NCBI GenBank assembly: GCA_038211295.1
Contig: JBBQVS010000007.1
Coordinates: forward strand, 26,315-90,314
From: JBBQVS01 sp038211295
GTDB lineage: Bacteria > Chloroflexota > Ktedonobacteria > Ktedonobacterales > Ktedonobacteraceae
Length of the DNA: 64,000 nt
Direction of reading: 5' to 3'
Of this stretch, positions 8,597 to 16,358 are shown piece by piece; position 1 is the first letter of the stretch, and each line of letters starts with the position of its first letter. The translations under genes and the position numbers were made by a program. The notes under the pieces are model-generated. The model worked only from the letters and a program-made list of their open reading frames with translations. It did no database searches and was not told the DNA's origin.

Positions 8597-9772
8597 TTAT
8601 ATGGCACAGAAATCAGCGTAGGTGGGCAGGTTTTCGGGATGCCCATGTGTTCCACACGCCGCACAATCGGGGTCACGGAACAGCCGCAGCTCGTTGAACT
8701 CGCCCGCGAGCGCGTCATAGGTCAGCATTCGCCCAACCAATGGGTCGCCAATCTCGAGCAAGAGCTTGATGGTCTCGGTTGCTTGCAGCAGGCCAATAAT
8801 GCCTGGCAACACACCCAGCACGCCCGCTTCGGCACAGCTTGGTGCGAGTGCTGGTGGGGGTGGCTCTGGATAGAGACAGCGGTAGCATGGCCCCTCATAT
8901 GGCTTGAAGATGGTTAGCTGACCTTCAAAGCGGAAAACGCTGCCATGAATCACAGGTTTGTTCGCAAGCAGGGCGGCGTCATTCAAGAGATAGCGTGTAG
9001 GAAAGTTATCTGTTCCATCAACAATCACATCGTAGTCCGCGATGATACGCGCCACGTTTGTCTCGTCCAATCGTTCGATGTAGGTTGTAACCTTGACATC
9101 GGGATTGAGTGCTTCAAGCGTCTGTTTAGCTGACTCTGCCTTGTACTGTCCAATGCGCCCTGTGTTATGCAATATCTGTCGTTGCAGGTTGCTCTCTTCC
9201 ACCACATCCGCATCAATAATGCCAAGCGTTCCAACACCCGCCGCCGCAAGGTAGTACGCGGCAGGAGATCCGAGACCGCCCGCGCCAATCAACAGCACTT
9301 TGGAGTCAAGCAGTTTGAGCTGGCCTTGCTCGCCAACTTCTGGGATCAGAGTGTGACGGCTATAGCGTTTTGATTGCGCCTCGTCAAGAGTGCGTGGTTG
9401 CACAAACTTGTAGCCGCTTCCCTTCCACTGCCCAAAGCCACCCGCCATTGAAACAACGTCGTTGTAGCCCATCTGCTGAAGTGTTTTACCAGCCATAAGC
9501 GAACGCACGCCACCGGCACAGTACAAAACAACCTTTTTCGACTTGTCTGGTACAGCCTCTTCTATCTGAAGTTCGAGGAAACCACGTGGCACATGGAGCG
9601 CACCTGGTACATAGCCCTCGTTCCATTCGTGTTTTTCGCGTACATCGACAACAACCACGTCTTGTTCGGCGGTATCTTGCTGATGCGTAAGGGCGCTGCT
9701 CACCTGGGCAACCGTCCACTCTGGCACTTCTTGCCGCGCCCTCTTCAATATTTCGCGGGATGCATCACCCAT
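8597..9772 (-). CDS. Rhodanese-E1 fusion: sulfurtransferase and MoeB/ThiF-like activating enzyme
   Basis: A 391-residue protein with an N-terminal rhodanese domain (about 20-125; active-site Cys in LYCAGGVRS) and a C-terminal ThiF/MoeB E1 domain. The E1 part has the ATP loop GAGGLGSP, the QRQILH motif, and two zinc CxxC pairs (CYRC and CAAC). The ATG at 9772 follows AAAGGAAG. The enzyme would adenylate the CysO C-terminus and hand it sulfur from the rhodanese cysteine. In the familiar MOCS3/MoeZ fusion the rhodanese is C-terminal, so the domain order here is reversed. It heads the cysteine operon. Confidence 0.9.
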   Translation of the reverse strand: MGDASREILKRARQEVPEWTVAQVSSALTHQQDTAEQDVVVVDVREKHEWNEGYVPGALHVPRGFLELQIEEAVPDKSKKVVLYCAGGVRSLMAGKTLQQMGYNDVVSMAGGFGQWKGSGYKFVQPRTLDEAQSKRYSRHTLIPEVGEQGQLKLLDSKVLLIGAGGLGSPAAYYLAAAGVGTLGIIDADVVEESNLQRQILHNTGRIGQYKAESAKQTLEALNPDVKVTTYIERLDETNVARIIADYDVIVDGTDNFPTRYLLNDAALLANKPVIHGSVFRFEGQLTIFKPYEGPCYRCLYPEPPPPALAPSCAEAGVLGVLPGIIGLLQATETIKLLLEIGDPLVGRMLTYDALAGEFNELRLFRDPDCAACGTHGHPENLPTYADFCAI

Positions 9773-10012
9773 GATTACTTCCTTTTCACTAACACTGGAT
9801 TTATATAAGAAGCCTCTAAAATAAGGCGTAAAACGTAAGCTAAGGCGTTCATAGGTACTAACATATACATGGTAAGAATTATTCCAAGAAGCTTTCAGCC
9901 TTATCAAAAATAGGGCGTCTTTGCCCTTGCAATTTCAGGGGACTACTGATACTCTGATAGCAAGGGAAAACGTACTCAAGTACGGTGTAACCAGTGACGA
10001 GGAGAAAAAGTT

Positions 10013-11308
10013 TTGCCAAAGATTACCTTTATTGGCGCGGGAAGCGTTGTCTTCACCTTGAACTTGCTTGGAGACATTTTGACGTTTCCAGAACTTGCAG
10101 AGGTCGAAATCGCGTTGATGGATATCGACGAAGAGCGGCTCCGCATCGCGGAGATTATGGCGCGTAAAGTCGCCGATTCGCTCGGTGCTCACCCAAAAAT
10201 TACCACGTATTCAGATCGTAAAGCAGCCCTTGAGGGCGCACACTATGTTATCAATACTATTCAAGTCGGAGGTTATCCCTCGACAGTAATTGATTTCGAT
10301 ATTCCAAAGAAGTACGGCTTGCGTCAGACCATCGCGGACACAATGGGCATTGGTGGTATTTTTCGCGCGTTACGCACTATTCCGGTGATGCTAGACATGT
10401 GTCATGACATGGAACAGGTATGCCCGAACACGACATTTCTCAACTATGTCAACCCGATGGCGATGAACACCTGGGCGGTATCACAGGCGACGAGCATCAA
10501 GACGGTAGGGTTGTGCCATAGTGTGCAGGGAACCGCATGGCAACTGGCGCACTATATGGATGTGCCACTCAAAGAACTCACCTATCGGTGCGCGGGCATC
10601 AACCACATGGCCTTCTATCTAGAACTCAAGCATAATGGGAAAGATGCTTACCCACTCTTGCGAGAAGCGGCTAAGAAGCAAGAGATATGGGAGCGCGACC
10701 CTGTACGTTTTGAGTTATTTCAGCGGCTCGGCTACTTTGTCACAGAGTCAAGCGAACACAGCGCGGAATATAACCAGTTTTTCATTCGCCGTGACCGCCC
10801 CGACCTGATCGAGCGTTTCCACATTCCAATCGACGAGTACATCCGCCGTTGCAAGGAGCAGATCGCGTGGTGGGAGAAGATGCGGCAGCAACTTCTGGAT
10901 GGAACGGCGGACATTCACCCTGAACTGAGTGGGGAGTACGCAGCCCTAATTATTCATTCGCAGGAGACGAATACGCCACGTGTTGTCTATGGCAATGTTT
11001 TGAACAACGACCTAATCACCAATCTACCAACTGGCTCCTGCGTTGAGGTGCCGTGCCTTGTGGATGCCAGTGGTATTCAACCAACCTACGTTGGCAAATT
11101 GCCTCCTCAGCTGGCCGCGCTCCAAATGAACAACATCAACACGCAGGGGCTTGTCGTCGAGGCGATACTAACAGGCAAGAAAGAGCATGTTTATCATGCG
11201 GCAATGTTTGATCCGCACACGTCGGCAGAATTGACGTTGGATGAGATACACAACCTGGTTGACGACCTGTTCGAGGCTCATGGCGATATCATCCCCGCCA
11301 TGAAATAA
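10013..11308 (+). CDS. Glycoside hydrolase family 4 (alpha-galactosidase/alpha-glucuronidase-like)
   Basis: A 431-residue GH4 enzyme. The N-terminal Rossmann motif (FIGAGSVVFT) binds NAD; GH4 uses NAD redox chemistry and a divalent metal. The metal and substrate motifs are present: NYVNPMAMNTWA, GLCHSVQGT (metal Cys) and GINHMAFY (metal His). The start is a TTG at 10013 behind GAGGAG. The sequence resembles the MelA/LplD branch more than the 6-phospho branch, but the substrate cannot be fixed. No sugar transporter lies beside it. Confidence 0.88.
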   Translation: MPKITFIGAGSVVFTLNLLGDILTFPELAEVEIALMDIDEERLRIAEIMARKVADSLGAHPKITTYSDRKAALEGAHYVINTIQVGGYPSTVIDFDIPKKYGLRQTIADTMGIGGIFRALRTIPVMLDMCHDMEQVCPNTTFLNYVNPMAMNTWAVSQATSIKTVGLCHSVQGTAWQLAHYMDVPLKELTYRCAGINHMAFYLELKHNGKDAYPLLREAAKKQEIWERDPVRFELFQRLGYFVTESSEHSAEYNQFFIRRDRPDLIERFHIPIDEYIRRCKEQIAWWEKMRQQLLDGTADIHPELSGEYAALIIHSQETNTPRVVYGNVLNNDLITNLPTGSCVEVPCLVDASGIQPTYVGKLPPQLAALQMNNINTQGLVVEAILTGKKEHVYHAAMFDPHTSAELTLDEIHNLVDDLFEAHGDIIPAMK

Positions 11309-11340
11309 GGAGCGGAGAGACGGCAAGCGTCTCCCCTACA
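11308..11340 (+). terminator. Short hairpin with GAGAC core after the GH4 gene
   Basis: A GAGACG/CGTCTC stem lies directly behind the GH4 stop and is followed by the bases CCCCTACA. It shares this tail and core with the large palindrome at 49441-49523. Confidence 0.5.
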
Positions 11341-11398
11341 TTTTTACACGTGGGGAAATATACCTTGCCGAGGAGATACGGGCCATCTCCTCGGCCGC

Positions 11399-11827
11399 TC
11401 AGGATAAGCGCATATGTTCGATTTTTATACAGCTATCCTCAGCGTATTCAAGGCCCGCCTCGCGTGTTTGCCGCGCGGTTTCCGCATTGCGAATACCAAG
11501 TTGCAACCACAGCATGTTCGCGCCAATCGCAATGGCCTCTTCAGCGACAGGCGGCGTGTCTTCTGCTTTACGAAAAACATCGACAATCTCGATCTGCTCA
11601 CCCGCACTCTTCGCTTCGGTCAGCGACGCGTAGACGTGCTTCCCCAGTAGCGTTTTTCCGGCATAGCGCGGGTTAATGGGGATAATGTCATACCCCGCCT
11701 CTTGCATATAAAGAGCGATGGAATAGCTTGGACGATCTGGCTTTTCCGAGATGCCGACAATAGCGATATGCTTGTAGCGGTGTAAAGAATGCAGAGAACT
11801 GGGCGTTTCTGGTATCTGGGACTCCAT
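11399..11827 (-). CDS. CoA-binding protein, YccU family
   Basis: A 142-residue single-domain Rossmann-like protein with the family pattern: HIAIVGISEKPDRPSY near the start, IIPINPRYAGKTLLG, then WLQLGIRNAETA and the conserved DSCIKIEH end. Family members bind CoA and lack the ligase domains of succinyl-CoA synthetase; the physiological role is not established. The start follows an AGGAA site. It is monocistronic and convergent with the GH4 gene. Confidence 0.9.
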   Translation of the reverse strand: MESQIPETPSSLHSLHRYKHIAIVGISEKPDRPSYSIALYMQEAGYDIIPINPRYAGKTLLGKHVYASLTEAKSAGEQIEIVDVFRKAEDTPPVAEEAIAIGANMLWLQLGIRNAETARQTREAGLEYAEDSCIKIEHMRLS

Positions 11828-12077
11828 ACTAATGTTCCTTTCCTGATAGCTCTATTACTTACTATATAGCATATTTTACGTCGAAAGAGATGTAATCCTT
11901 TTTTTACTAAAGAGCGTAGAATCATACGAGAAGGTTTGCAAAGCGGGTTATCTGTTCTGGATGGCGCAGTTCTTCTGCAATGCTGACTTCTTTTATTTTT
12001 TTCATCGCGCATGACTTCAGTCAAGGGTATACACGTTTTTCTATAGGCCAATTTTCCTGTGGAACAATAAAGAGTCT

Positions 12078-12107
12078 TTGCTCTGCCGCTTTGCAACAAG
12101 ATATAAT
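12078..12107 (+). promoter_or_regulatory. Candidate promoter for the LarC-like gene
   Basis: TTGCTC (12078-12083), an 18-base spacer, then a perfect TATAAT (12102-12107), about 65 bases upstream of the GTG start. The rest of the 11828-12172 gap shows no gene. Confidence 0.45.
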
Positions 12108-12172
12108 AGAATAAGATGAGGTAACAGACGAGTTTCTCGGCTACAAGAATTTTAAATAAAAGAGAGAATTTC

Positions 12173-12907
12173 GTGCAAAAAATAGTATATTTTGACTGTC
12201 ATTCTGGTATCAGTGGCGATATGTTTCTAGGGGCAATGCTTGACGCGGGGCTTCCATTCGAGATATTACAAAATGCGTTGGTGGCGTTGCCTGTGAGTGG
12301 TTATGATTTGAAGTTTGAGCCTTTTCACGACAAGGGCATACAGGGGTCGCGTCTGCATGTCGCGATGACGGAGCAAGAGCAACCTGCACGCCATTTCACT
12401 GATATCATGGCTCTTTTACAACAATCAAGTTTGCCTGTTACGGTGCGAGATACCGCGATGTCTATTTTTCGCACGCTTGGCGAGGCCGAGGCGACGGTAC
12501 ATGGTGTGTCGCTTGAGGAGATTCACTTTCACGAGGTTGGAGCTATCGACGCTATCGTAGATATTACTGGCGCAGCAATCGCGCTGGACGCACTTGGTAT
12601 CGAGCAAGTTTATGCATCGCCACTTCCATTTACACGAGGACATTTGCGTATGGCGCATGGTATTATGCCACTTCCGGCTCCCGCGACACTTGAAATTCTG
12701 CGCCGCGTGCAGGCTCCCTGGGTGCCGTGTCCTATCGAGGGTGAACTGGTGACACCAACAGGGGCGGCTATTCTTGCAACCGTCGCACGTTTCACAATGC
12801 CAGCAATCACAATTGAACAGGTAGGATATGGCTTTGGCAAAAAACAGGTGCTATGGCCTAATTGTGTTCGCGCGTGTATCGGACACGAATTCTCAGGTAC
12901 TAAATAG
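12173..12907 (+). CDS. LarC-like nickel-pincer cofactor protein, N-terminal part only
   Basis: A 244-residue protein with the typical LarC N-terminus (YFDCHSGISGDMFLGAMLDAG), the EEIHFHEVGAIDAIVDI motif and the VTPTGAAILAT motif. In the family, LarC inserts nickel into the pincer cofactor of lactate racemase and is about 400 residues long, or split into LarC1 and LarC2 joined by a programmed frameshift in lactobacilli. Here the frame stops after GYGFGKK, close to the LarC1/LarC2 border, and no LarC2-like sequence follows in any frame. The start is a GTG at 12173 behind AAGAGAG. LarB and LarE are not in the window. Confidence 0.85.
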   Translation: MQKIVYFDCHSGISGDMFLGAMLDAGLPFEILQNALVALPVSGYDLKFEPFHDKGIQGSRLHVAMTEQEQPARHFTDIMALLQQSSLPVTVRDTAMSIFRTLGEAEATVHGVSLEEIHFHEVGAIDAIVDITGAAIALDALGIEQVYASPLPFTRGHLRMAHGIMPLPAPATLEILRRVQAPWVPCPIEGELVTPTGAAILATVARFTMPAITIEQVGYGFGKKQVLWPNCVRACIGHEFSGTK

Positions 12908-13032
12908 GGGGTTAGCCCTATAGGCATTCTCTTTGAGAAAGAGTAACATACGATGTATCTTATTATAGAGAAGCGTTGTTTACTCGAAGTGATGCAACTT
13001 TCCGCATTTCTCAAAAAAGGATGAATATTTTC

Positions 13033-13647
13033 ATGAATGGTATACGCATTGTACGGTTACTTGTAGTGGCAACCATGAGTTTTGGGCTTCTTCTTACATT
13101 TTCTGGAGCAGCATCCGCGCATACAACCACTGCGAGCCACGCAAAAGTCACGAAAGCAGTACCCGCGATTGGCTCGATAATCACAACCGTGCCAACAAAG
13201 GTTACAGTATTTACGGCGGAGAATATGAAGATCGGCGTAAAGTATAGCAACCTCCTGGTTTACGGCCCAGGCGGTGATCTTATCAGTACAGGTGATGCGA
13301 CATTTGACGTCAATAATCCACAAACAATGTCAGTGACAATTAAGCCGCAGAAGGATGGAGTGTACGTTGTGCGTTGGAACAACGTTTCTTCTGACGACAA
13401 CGACCCCGACCAAGGGGCGTTCACCTTTACAGTGAAAGCGAATGCGGTAGTAGCAGCATCCGCTAAGCCAATATCTGCCCCTACATCGTCCGGTACTCCC
13501 GTGTGGGTTCTGATTCTTGTGGGCGTTGTTGCGCTCCTGCTTGGTTTGGGTACGGGTGCCGCGCTTGGGAGTCGTCGCGCCCGACCCGCAATGACCTCTC
13601 CTGCTGCTGTTATGTCAGAGAAAGAGAAGACAATACAACGCCCCTAG
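13033..13647 (+). CDS. CopC-domain exported protein with C-terminal membrane anchor
   Basis: About 204 residues. A signal peptide (RLLVVATMSFGLLLTFSG...ASA) is followed by a CopC/YobA-type beta-sandwich that begins with the mature His (AHTTTASHAKVTKAVPAIGS) and contains the GVYVVRW strand. A Ser/Pro linker and one C-terminal transmembrane helix (VWVLILVGVVALLLG) end in a basic tail. CopC domains bind copper in the periplasm or outside the cell; the N-terminal His is consistent with this, but other ligands are not obvious. The start at 13033 is spaced correctly from AAGGA; 13021 is an alternative. No CopD gene is adjacent. Confidence 0.8.
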   Translation: MNGIRIVRLLVVATMSFGLLLTFSGAASAHTTTASHAKVTKAVPAIGSIITTVPTKVTVFTAENMKIGVKYSNLLVYGPGGDLISTGDATFDVNNPQTMSVTIKPQKDGVYVVRWNNVSSDDNDPDQGAFTFTVKANAVVAASAKPISAPTSSGTPVWVLILVGVVALLLGLGTGAALGSRRARPAMTSPAAVMSEKEKTIQRP

Positions 13648-13689
13648 TTTCTGCTTATTTCCTTGGTAAACATAAGTTTTGATAATAAA

Positions 13690-13732
13690 AAGAAGCCAGC
13701 GACACTACGAAAAGCAATGTTGCTGGCTTCTT
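13690..13732. terminator. Bidirectional terminator between convergent genes
   Basis: An 11-bp perfect stem (13690-13700 with 13722-13732), flanked by A-rich sequence on the left and T bases on the right, separates the CopC-like gene (+) from the PNPOx-like gene (-). Confidence 0.75.
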
Positions 13733-13741
13733 GCTAAATGT

Positions 13742-14233
13742 TTACTTGAGGTTGAGCTTGACATCTTCGCCGCCACTATCTTTGCCACCTGTAGCAAGAC
13801 CTTTGGCGACAACGTAGAGCCGACCCATAATGCCGGAGGGGGCATCCCAGTATTCAGCTTCCTCGACGTTGACTTTTAGTAGGGCCAGATCGGGATCGTC
13901 GTTCCCTTTGGGGAACCATGCTTTGAGGGCGGGCTTCCAGAGTTCGTTTATCTTCTGGCGGTCTCGCACCAACTGGGCCGTGCCAGAGACGGAGACGAAC
14001 AGGTTCTCATCCGGTTTGGCATAGCTCAAATTGACCTGTTGATCGTGTTCAACGTCGTCTACTTTAGGTGCACTGGCATGAGTAAAGAACCAGAGGTCGC
14101 CATCAGACTCCATGTCCTGCGTCGCCATGGGCCGGCTACGAAGCGTTCCGTTCTGCTCCACAGTTGTCATCATGGCAATACGAATGCCTTTAATTTTATC
14201 GCCAAGCAATTTTGCGTCGTTTTGCTGTGCCAT
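13742..14233 (-). CDS. Pyridoxamine 5'-phosphate oxidase-like (general stress protein 26) family
   Basis: A 163-residue split-barrel flavin-binding protein. The family pattern is clear: IRIAMMTTVEQNGTLRSRPM near the start, DLWFFTHASAPKVDD, then QVNLSYAKPDENLFVSVSG and the C-terminal EAEYWDAPSG. Such proteins bind FMN or F420 and act in stress or minor redox reactions; exact substrates are mostly unknown. The ATG at 14233 follows AAGAAGGG; the longer frame to 14299 has no such site. Confidence 0.88.
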   Translation of the reverse strand: MAQQNDAKLLGDKIKGIRIAMMTTVEQNGTLRSRPMATQDMESDGDLWFFTHASAPKVDDVEHDQQVNLSYAKPDENLFVSVSGTAQLVRDRQKINELWKPALKAWFPKGNDDPDLALLKVNVEEAEYWDAPSGIMGRLYVVAKGLATGGKDSGGEDVKLNLK

Positions 14234-14345
14234 TATTTTTGTATCCCTTCTTCTGTGTATAACACTTGCATCACGGATGACGCACGCGAAAAGTGTCAAT
14301 ATGTAACACCAGGCATGAACGCAGAGATGTTTTGTCGTGCGCTAC

Positions 14346-16358
14346 TTAGTCTGCTTGCCAGACCGCGAGCACGTTTTCGCGTTGCTCATCCAGTGTGGCA
14401 AATTCTGGACGTGTGGGGGAACAGGCGATCAGCAGTTGGCCCGGAAGTGTTGCGCCTGGATAGATTTCGTTTACCAAACCTGAGAGTAAGCGATGTTCGT
14501 TTGACGCGGTAAAGATGCGTTGCCCTGTAGAGATGCTGAGGCAGCGTGGCATTGCGGGCAAATGTTGCCAGTAGCTTTTATTTCTGCCCGTCTCGACATT
14601 CCAGCTCGCGATACTGTTGTCGCGCATGGCGCAGGCAAGGATAGAGCTATCGGGCGACCACGCGAGGCTATTGACTTTCTGGCCGGATGTCGTGACTTGC
14701 CAGAGAGAGTTTTCGTGATCGGCACTCCAACAGAGAATCGCGCCGTTGTTCGCGCCCACCGCGAGATACGAGCCGTTGGGAGACCAATGTAACACGCCCG
14801 CGCTCCCGCTACGGGCGGTCTTCGTCGCAATAGTTTGTGGAAGCGCAACCTGCCTTCCCTTGAGTGCGGAAGATGAAAGCGAATAGAGCAGGATTGAGGT
14901 GCCGACCCAGACAGCAAACTGTTCTTTACTCGACCAGTCTATGTTATCGATGGTACGCGCATTGGTAGAAATGGTCAGGGGAAGCTCTGTCGCGGTAAGC
15001 GTGTCCCAGAAGCGTACCTCGCCCTGTATTCCCAGCGCGAGGACGTTTCCATCGGGCGACCAGCACAGGCTTGTAGCATGAAGTGCGGCGGGCATTTGTA
15101 CAAGACCAAGAGTGCCGTTGCGTTGCAGAAACAATGGCACATGTCCATAAAGAATACAGGCCAGCGTATTGCCATCCAGCGACCAGCAGAGTGATTTGGG
15201 ACGCGCCGGCAGCTCGTAACGGGCGGGATTCTGCAATACAAGCGGTTGAAACACCATATTTCCAAAAGGGGAAGGTTTTACCTCAACAGCAGGAAATTTT
15301 TCTGGCAATGGCTCATCGAGAACGTGGTGCTCGGTTGTGTCCGTGATGCTGATGGCGATTGGTCGGCTATCAAAGGATAGCTCAATCAGTGGCTCGTCGT
15401 CTTCATCATCGAACATTTTCGGGTCGAAATCTCCCTCGTTCAGAAGTTCGGTCTTAGCACTGGCTTGCTCTTCCGCGATCTCCCCGATGGCTTGTTCCAG
15501 TGCCTGAGCAAAGGCAACAATGGTGGGGAAGCGTTTGGTGGGTGATTTCTCCAATGCACGGCGCATCACGTCGTCCACTTCGGATGGGGGAAAGCGGTCA
15601 GGGTTTAGCTCGCTTGGCACAAAAGGAGCTTCATACAGGTGCGCGTGAATGTATTCTTCGTTAGTGCCGGCTTGAATTGGGAGTTTGCCCGTCAGCAGGA
15701 AACTGGCGACGATTGCCAGCGAATACTGATCGGAAGCCATATTTACTTTTTTTTCGGCCTGTTCAGGAGCCATGAACGCGAACGTACCAAGTACCTCACT
15801 TGCCATCGCTCCCGGTGTTTTTTGCCAGCGCGAGATGCCGAAGTCCGCGAGGTACACATGTACAGCACGTTGTGCGGTCTGAATGGAGCGAATAAGAAAG
15901 TTCGCGGGTTTGACATCCTCATGCACGATATGCGGAGTGCGCGTGTGCAGATACCACAGGCTATCCGCCGCTTGCGAGATTACGTCCGCCGTCTGTTGTA
16001 GCGACCAGTGTTCCCACGGTGGCGACTCCTCAATTACATCCGCGAGTGAACCATCGGGAATGTATGGTGACACCAGAAACGGAACGGAACGCCCGTTATA
16101 GAGTGTGTAACCTGAGTCGAGGACGGGCAGAATATGAGGATGTTGCAGACTTCGAGCAATCTCTATTTCGCGTGTGAAACGCTCGCTCGCTTTGAGATTG
16201 CGTCTATCGTCTTCGGTGATCGCGATCATAATTTTTAGTGCAACAAGGTCTTGTGTGGTGGTGTCACGCGCCAACCATACGACGCTCATAGGGCCTTGTC
16301 CAAGAAGCCTTTGCCGTTGATACCGCTCTATTGTCATATCGTCTTTTCCACCGCTCAT
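14346..16358 (-). CDS. Ser/Thr protein kinase with C-terminal WD40 propeller
   Basis: About 670 residues. The kinase domain (about 13-275) has a Gly loop (LGQGPMSVVWLA), the catalytic Lys in VALKIM, a variant catalytic loop HEDVKPANFL, an intact DFG (LADFGISR) and APE (FMAPEQA), so it looks active despite HED in place of HRD. An acidic linker follows, then about seven WD40 repeats (LCWSLDGNTLACIL, LHWSPNGSYLAVGA, LAWSPDSSILACA). No transmembrane helix is seen. The start overlaps the stop of the NACHT-HEAT gene by four bases (ATGA), so the two are translationally coupled and probably act together. WD40-tailed kinases are common in this kind of organism as scaffolded sensors. Confidence 0.9.
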   Translation of the reverse strand: MSGGKDDMTIERYQRQRLLGQGPMSVVWLARDTTTQDLVALKIMIAITEDDRRNLKASERFTREIEIARSLQHPHILPVLDSGYTLYNGRSVPFLVSPYIPDGSLADVIEESPPWEHWSLQQTADVISQAADSLWYLHTRTPHIVHEDVKPANFLIRSIQTAQRAVHVYLADFGISRWQKTPGAMASEVLGTFAFMAPEQAEKKVNMASDQYSLAIVASFLLTGKLPIQAGTNEEYIHAHLYEAPFVPSELNPDRFPPSEVDDVMRRALEKSPTKRFPTIVAFAQALEQAIGEIAEEQASAKTELLNEGDFDPKMFDDEDDEPLIELSFDSRPIAISITDTTEHHVLDEPLPEKFPAVEVKPSPFGNMVFQPLVLQNPARYELPARPKSLCWSLDGNTLACILYGHVPLFLQRNGTLGLVQMPAALHATSLCWSPDGNVLALGIQGEVRFWDTLTATELPLTISTNARTIDNIDWSSKEQFAVWVGTSILLYSLSSSALKGRQVALPQTIATKTARSGSAGVLHWSPNGSYLAVGANNGAILCWSADHENSLWQVTTSGQKVNSLAWSPDSSILACAMRDNSIASWNVETGRNKSYWQHLPAMPRCLSISTGQRIFTASNEHRLLSGLVNEIYPGATLPGQLLIACSPTRPEFATLDEQRENVLAVWQAD

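Noticed and set aside
8243..9772. Molybdopterin biosynthesis (MoaD/MoeB) operon
   Set aside because: No other molybdopterin genes are present, while CysM and the JAMM protease in the same operon fit cysteine synthesis.
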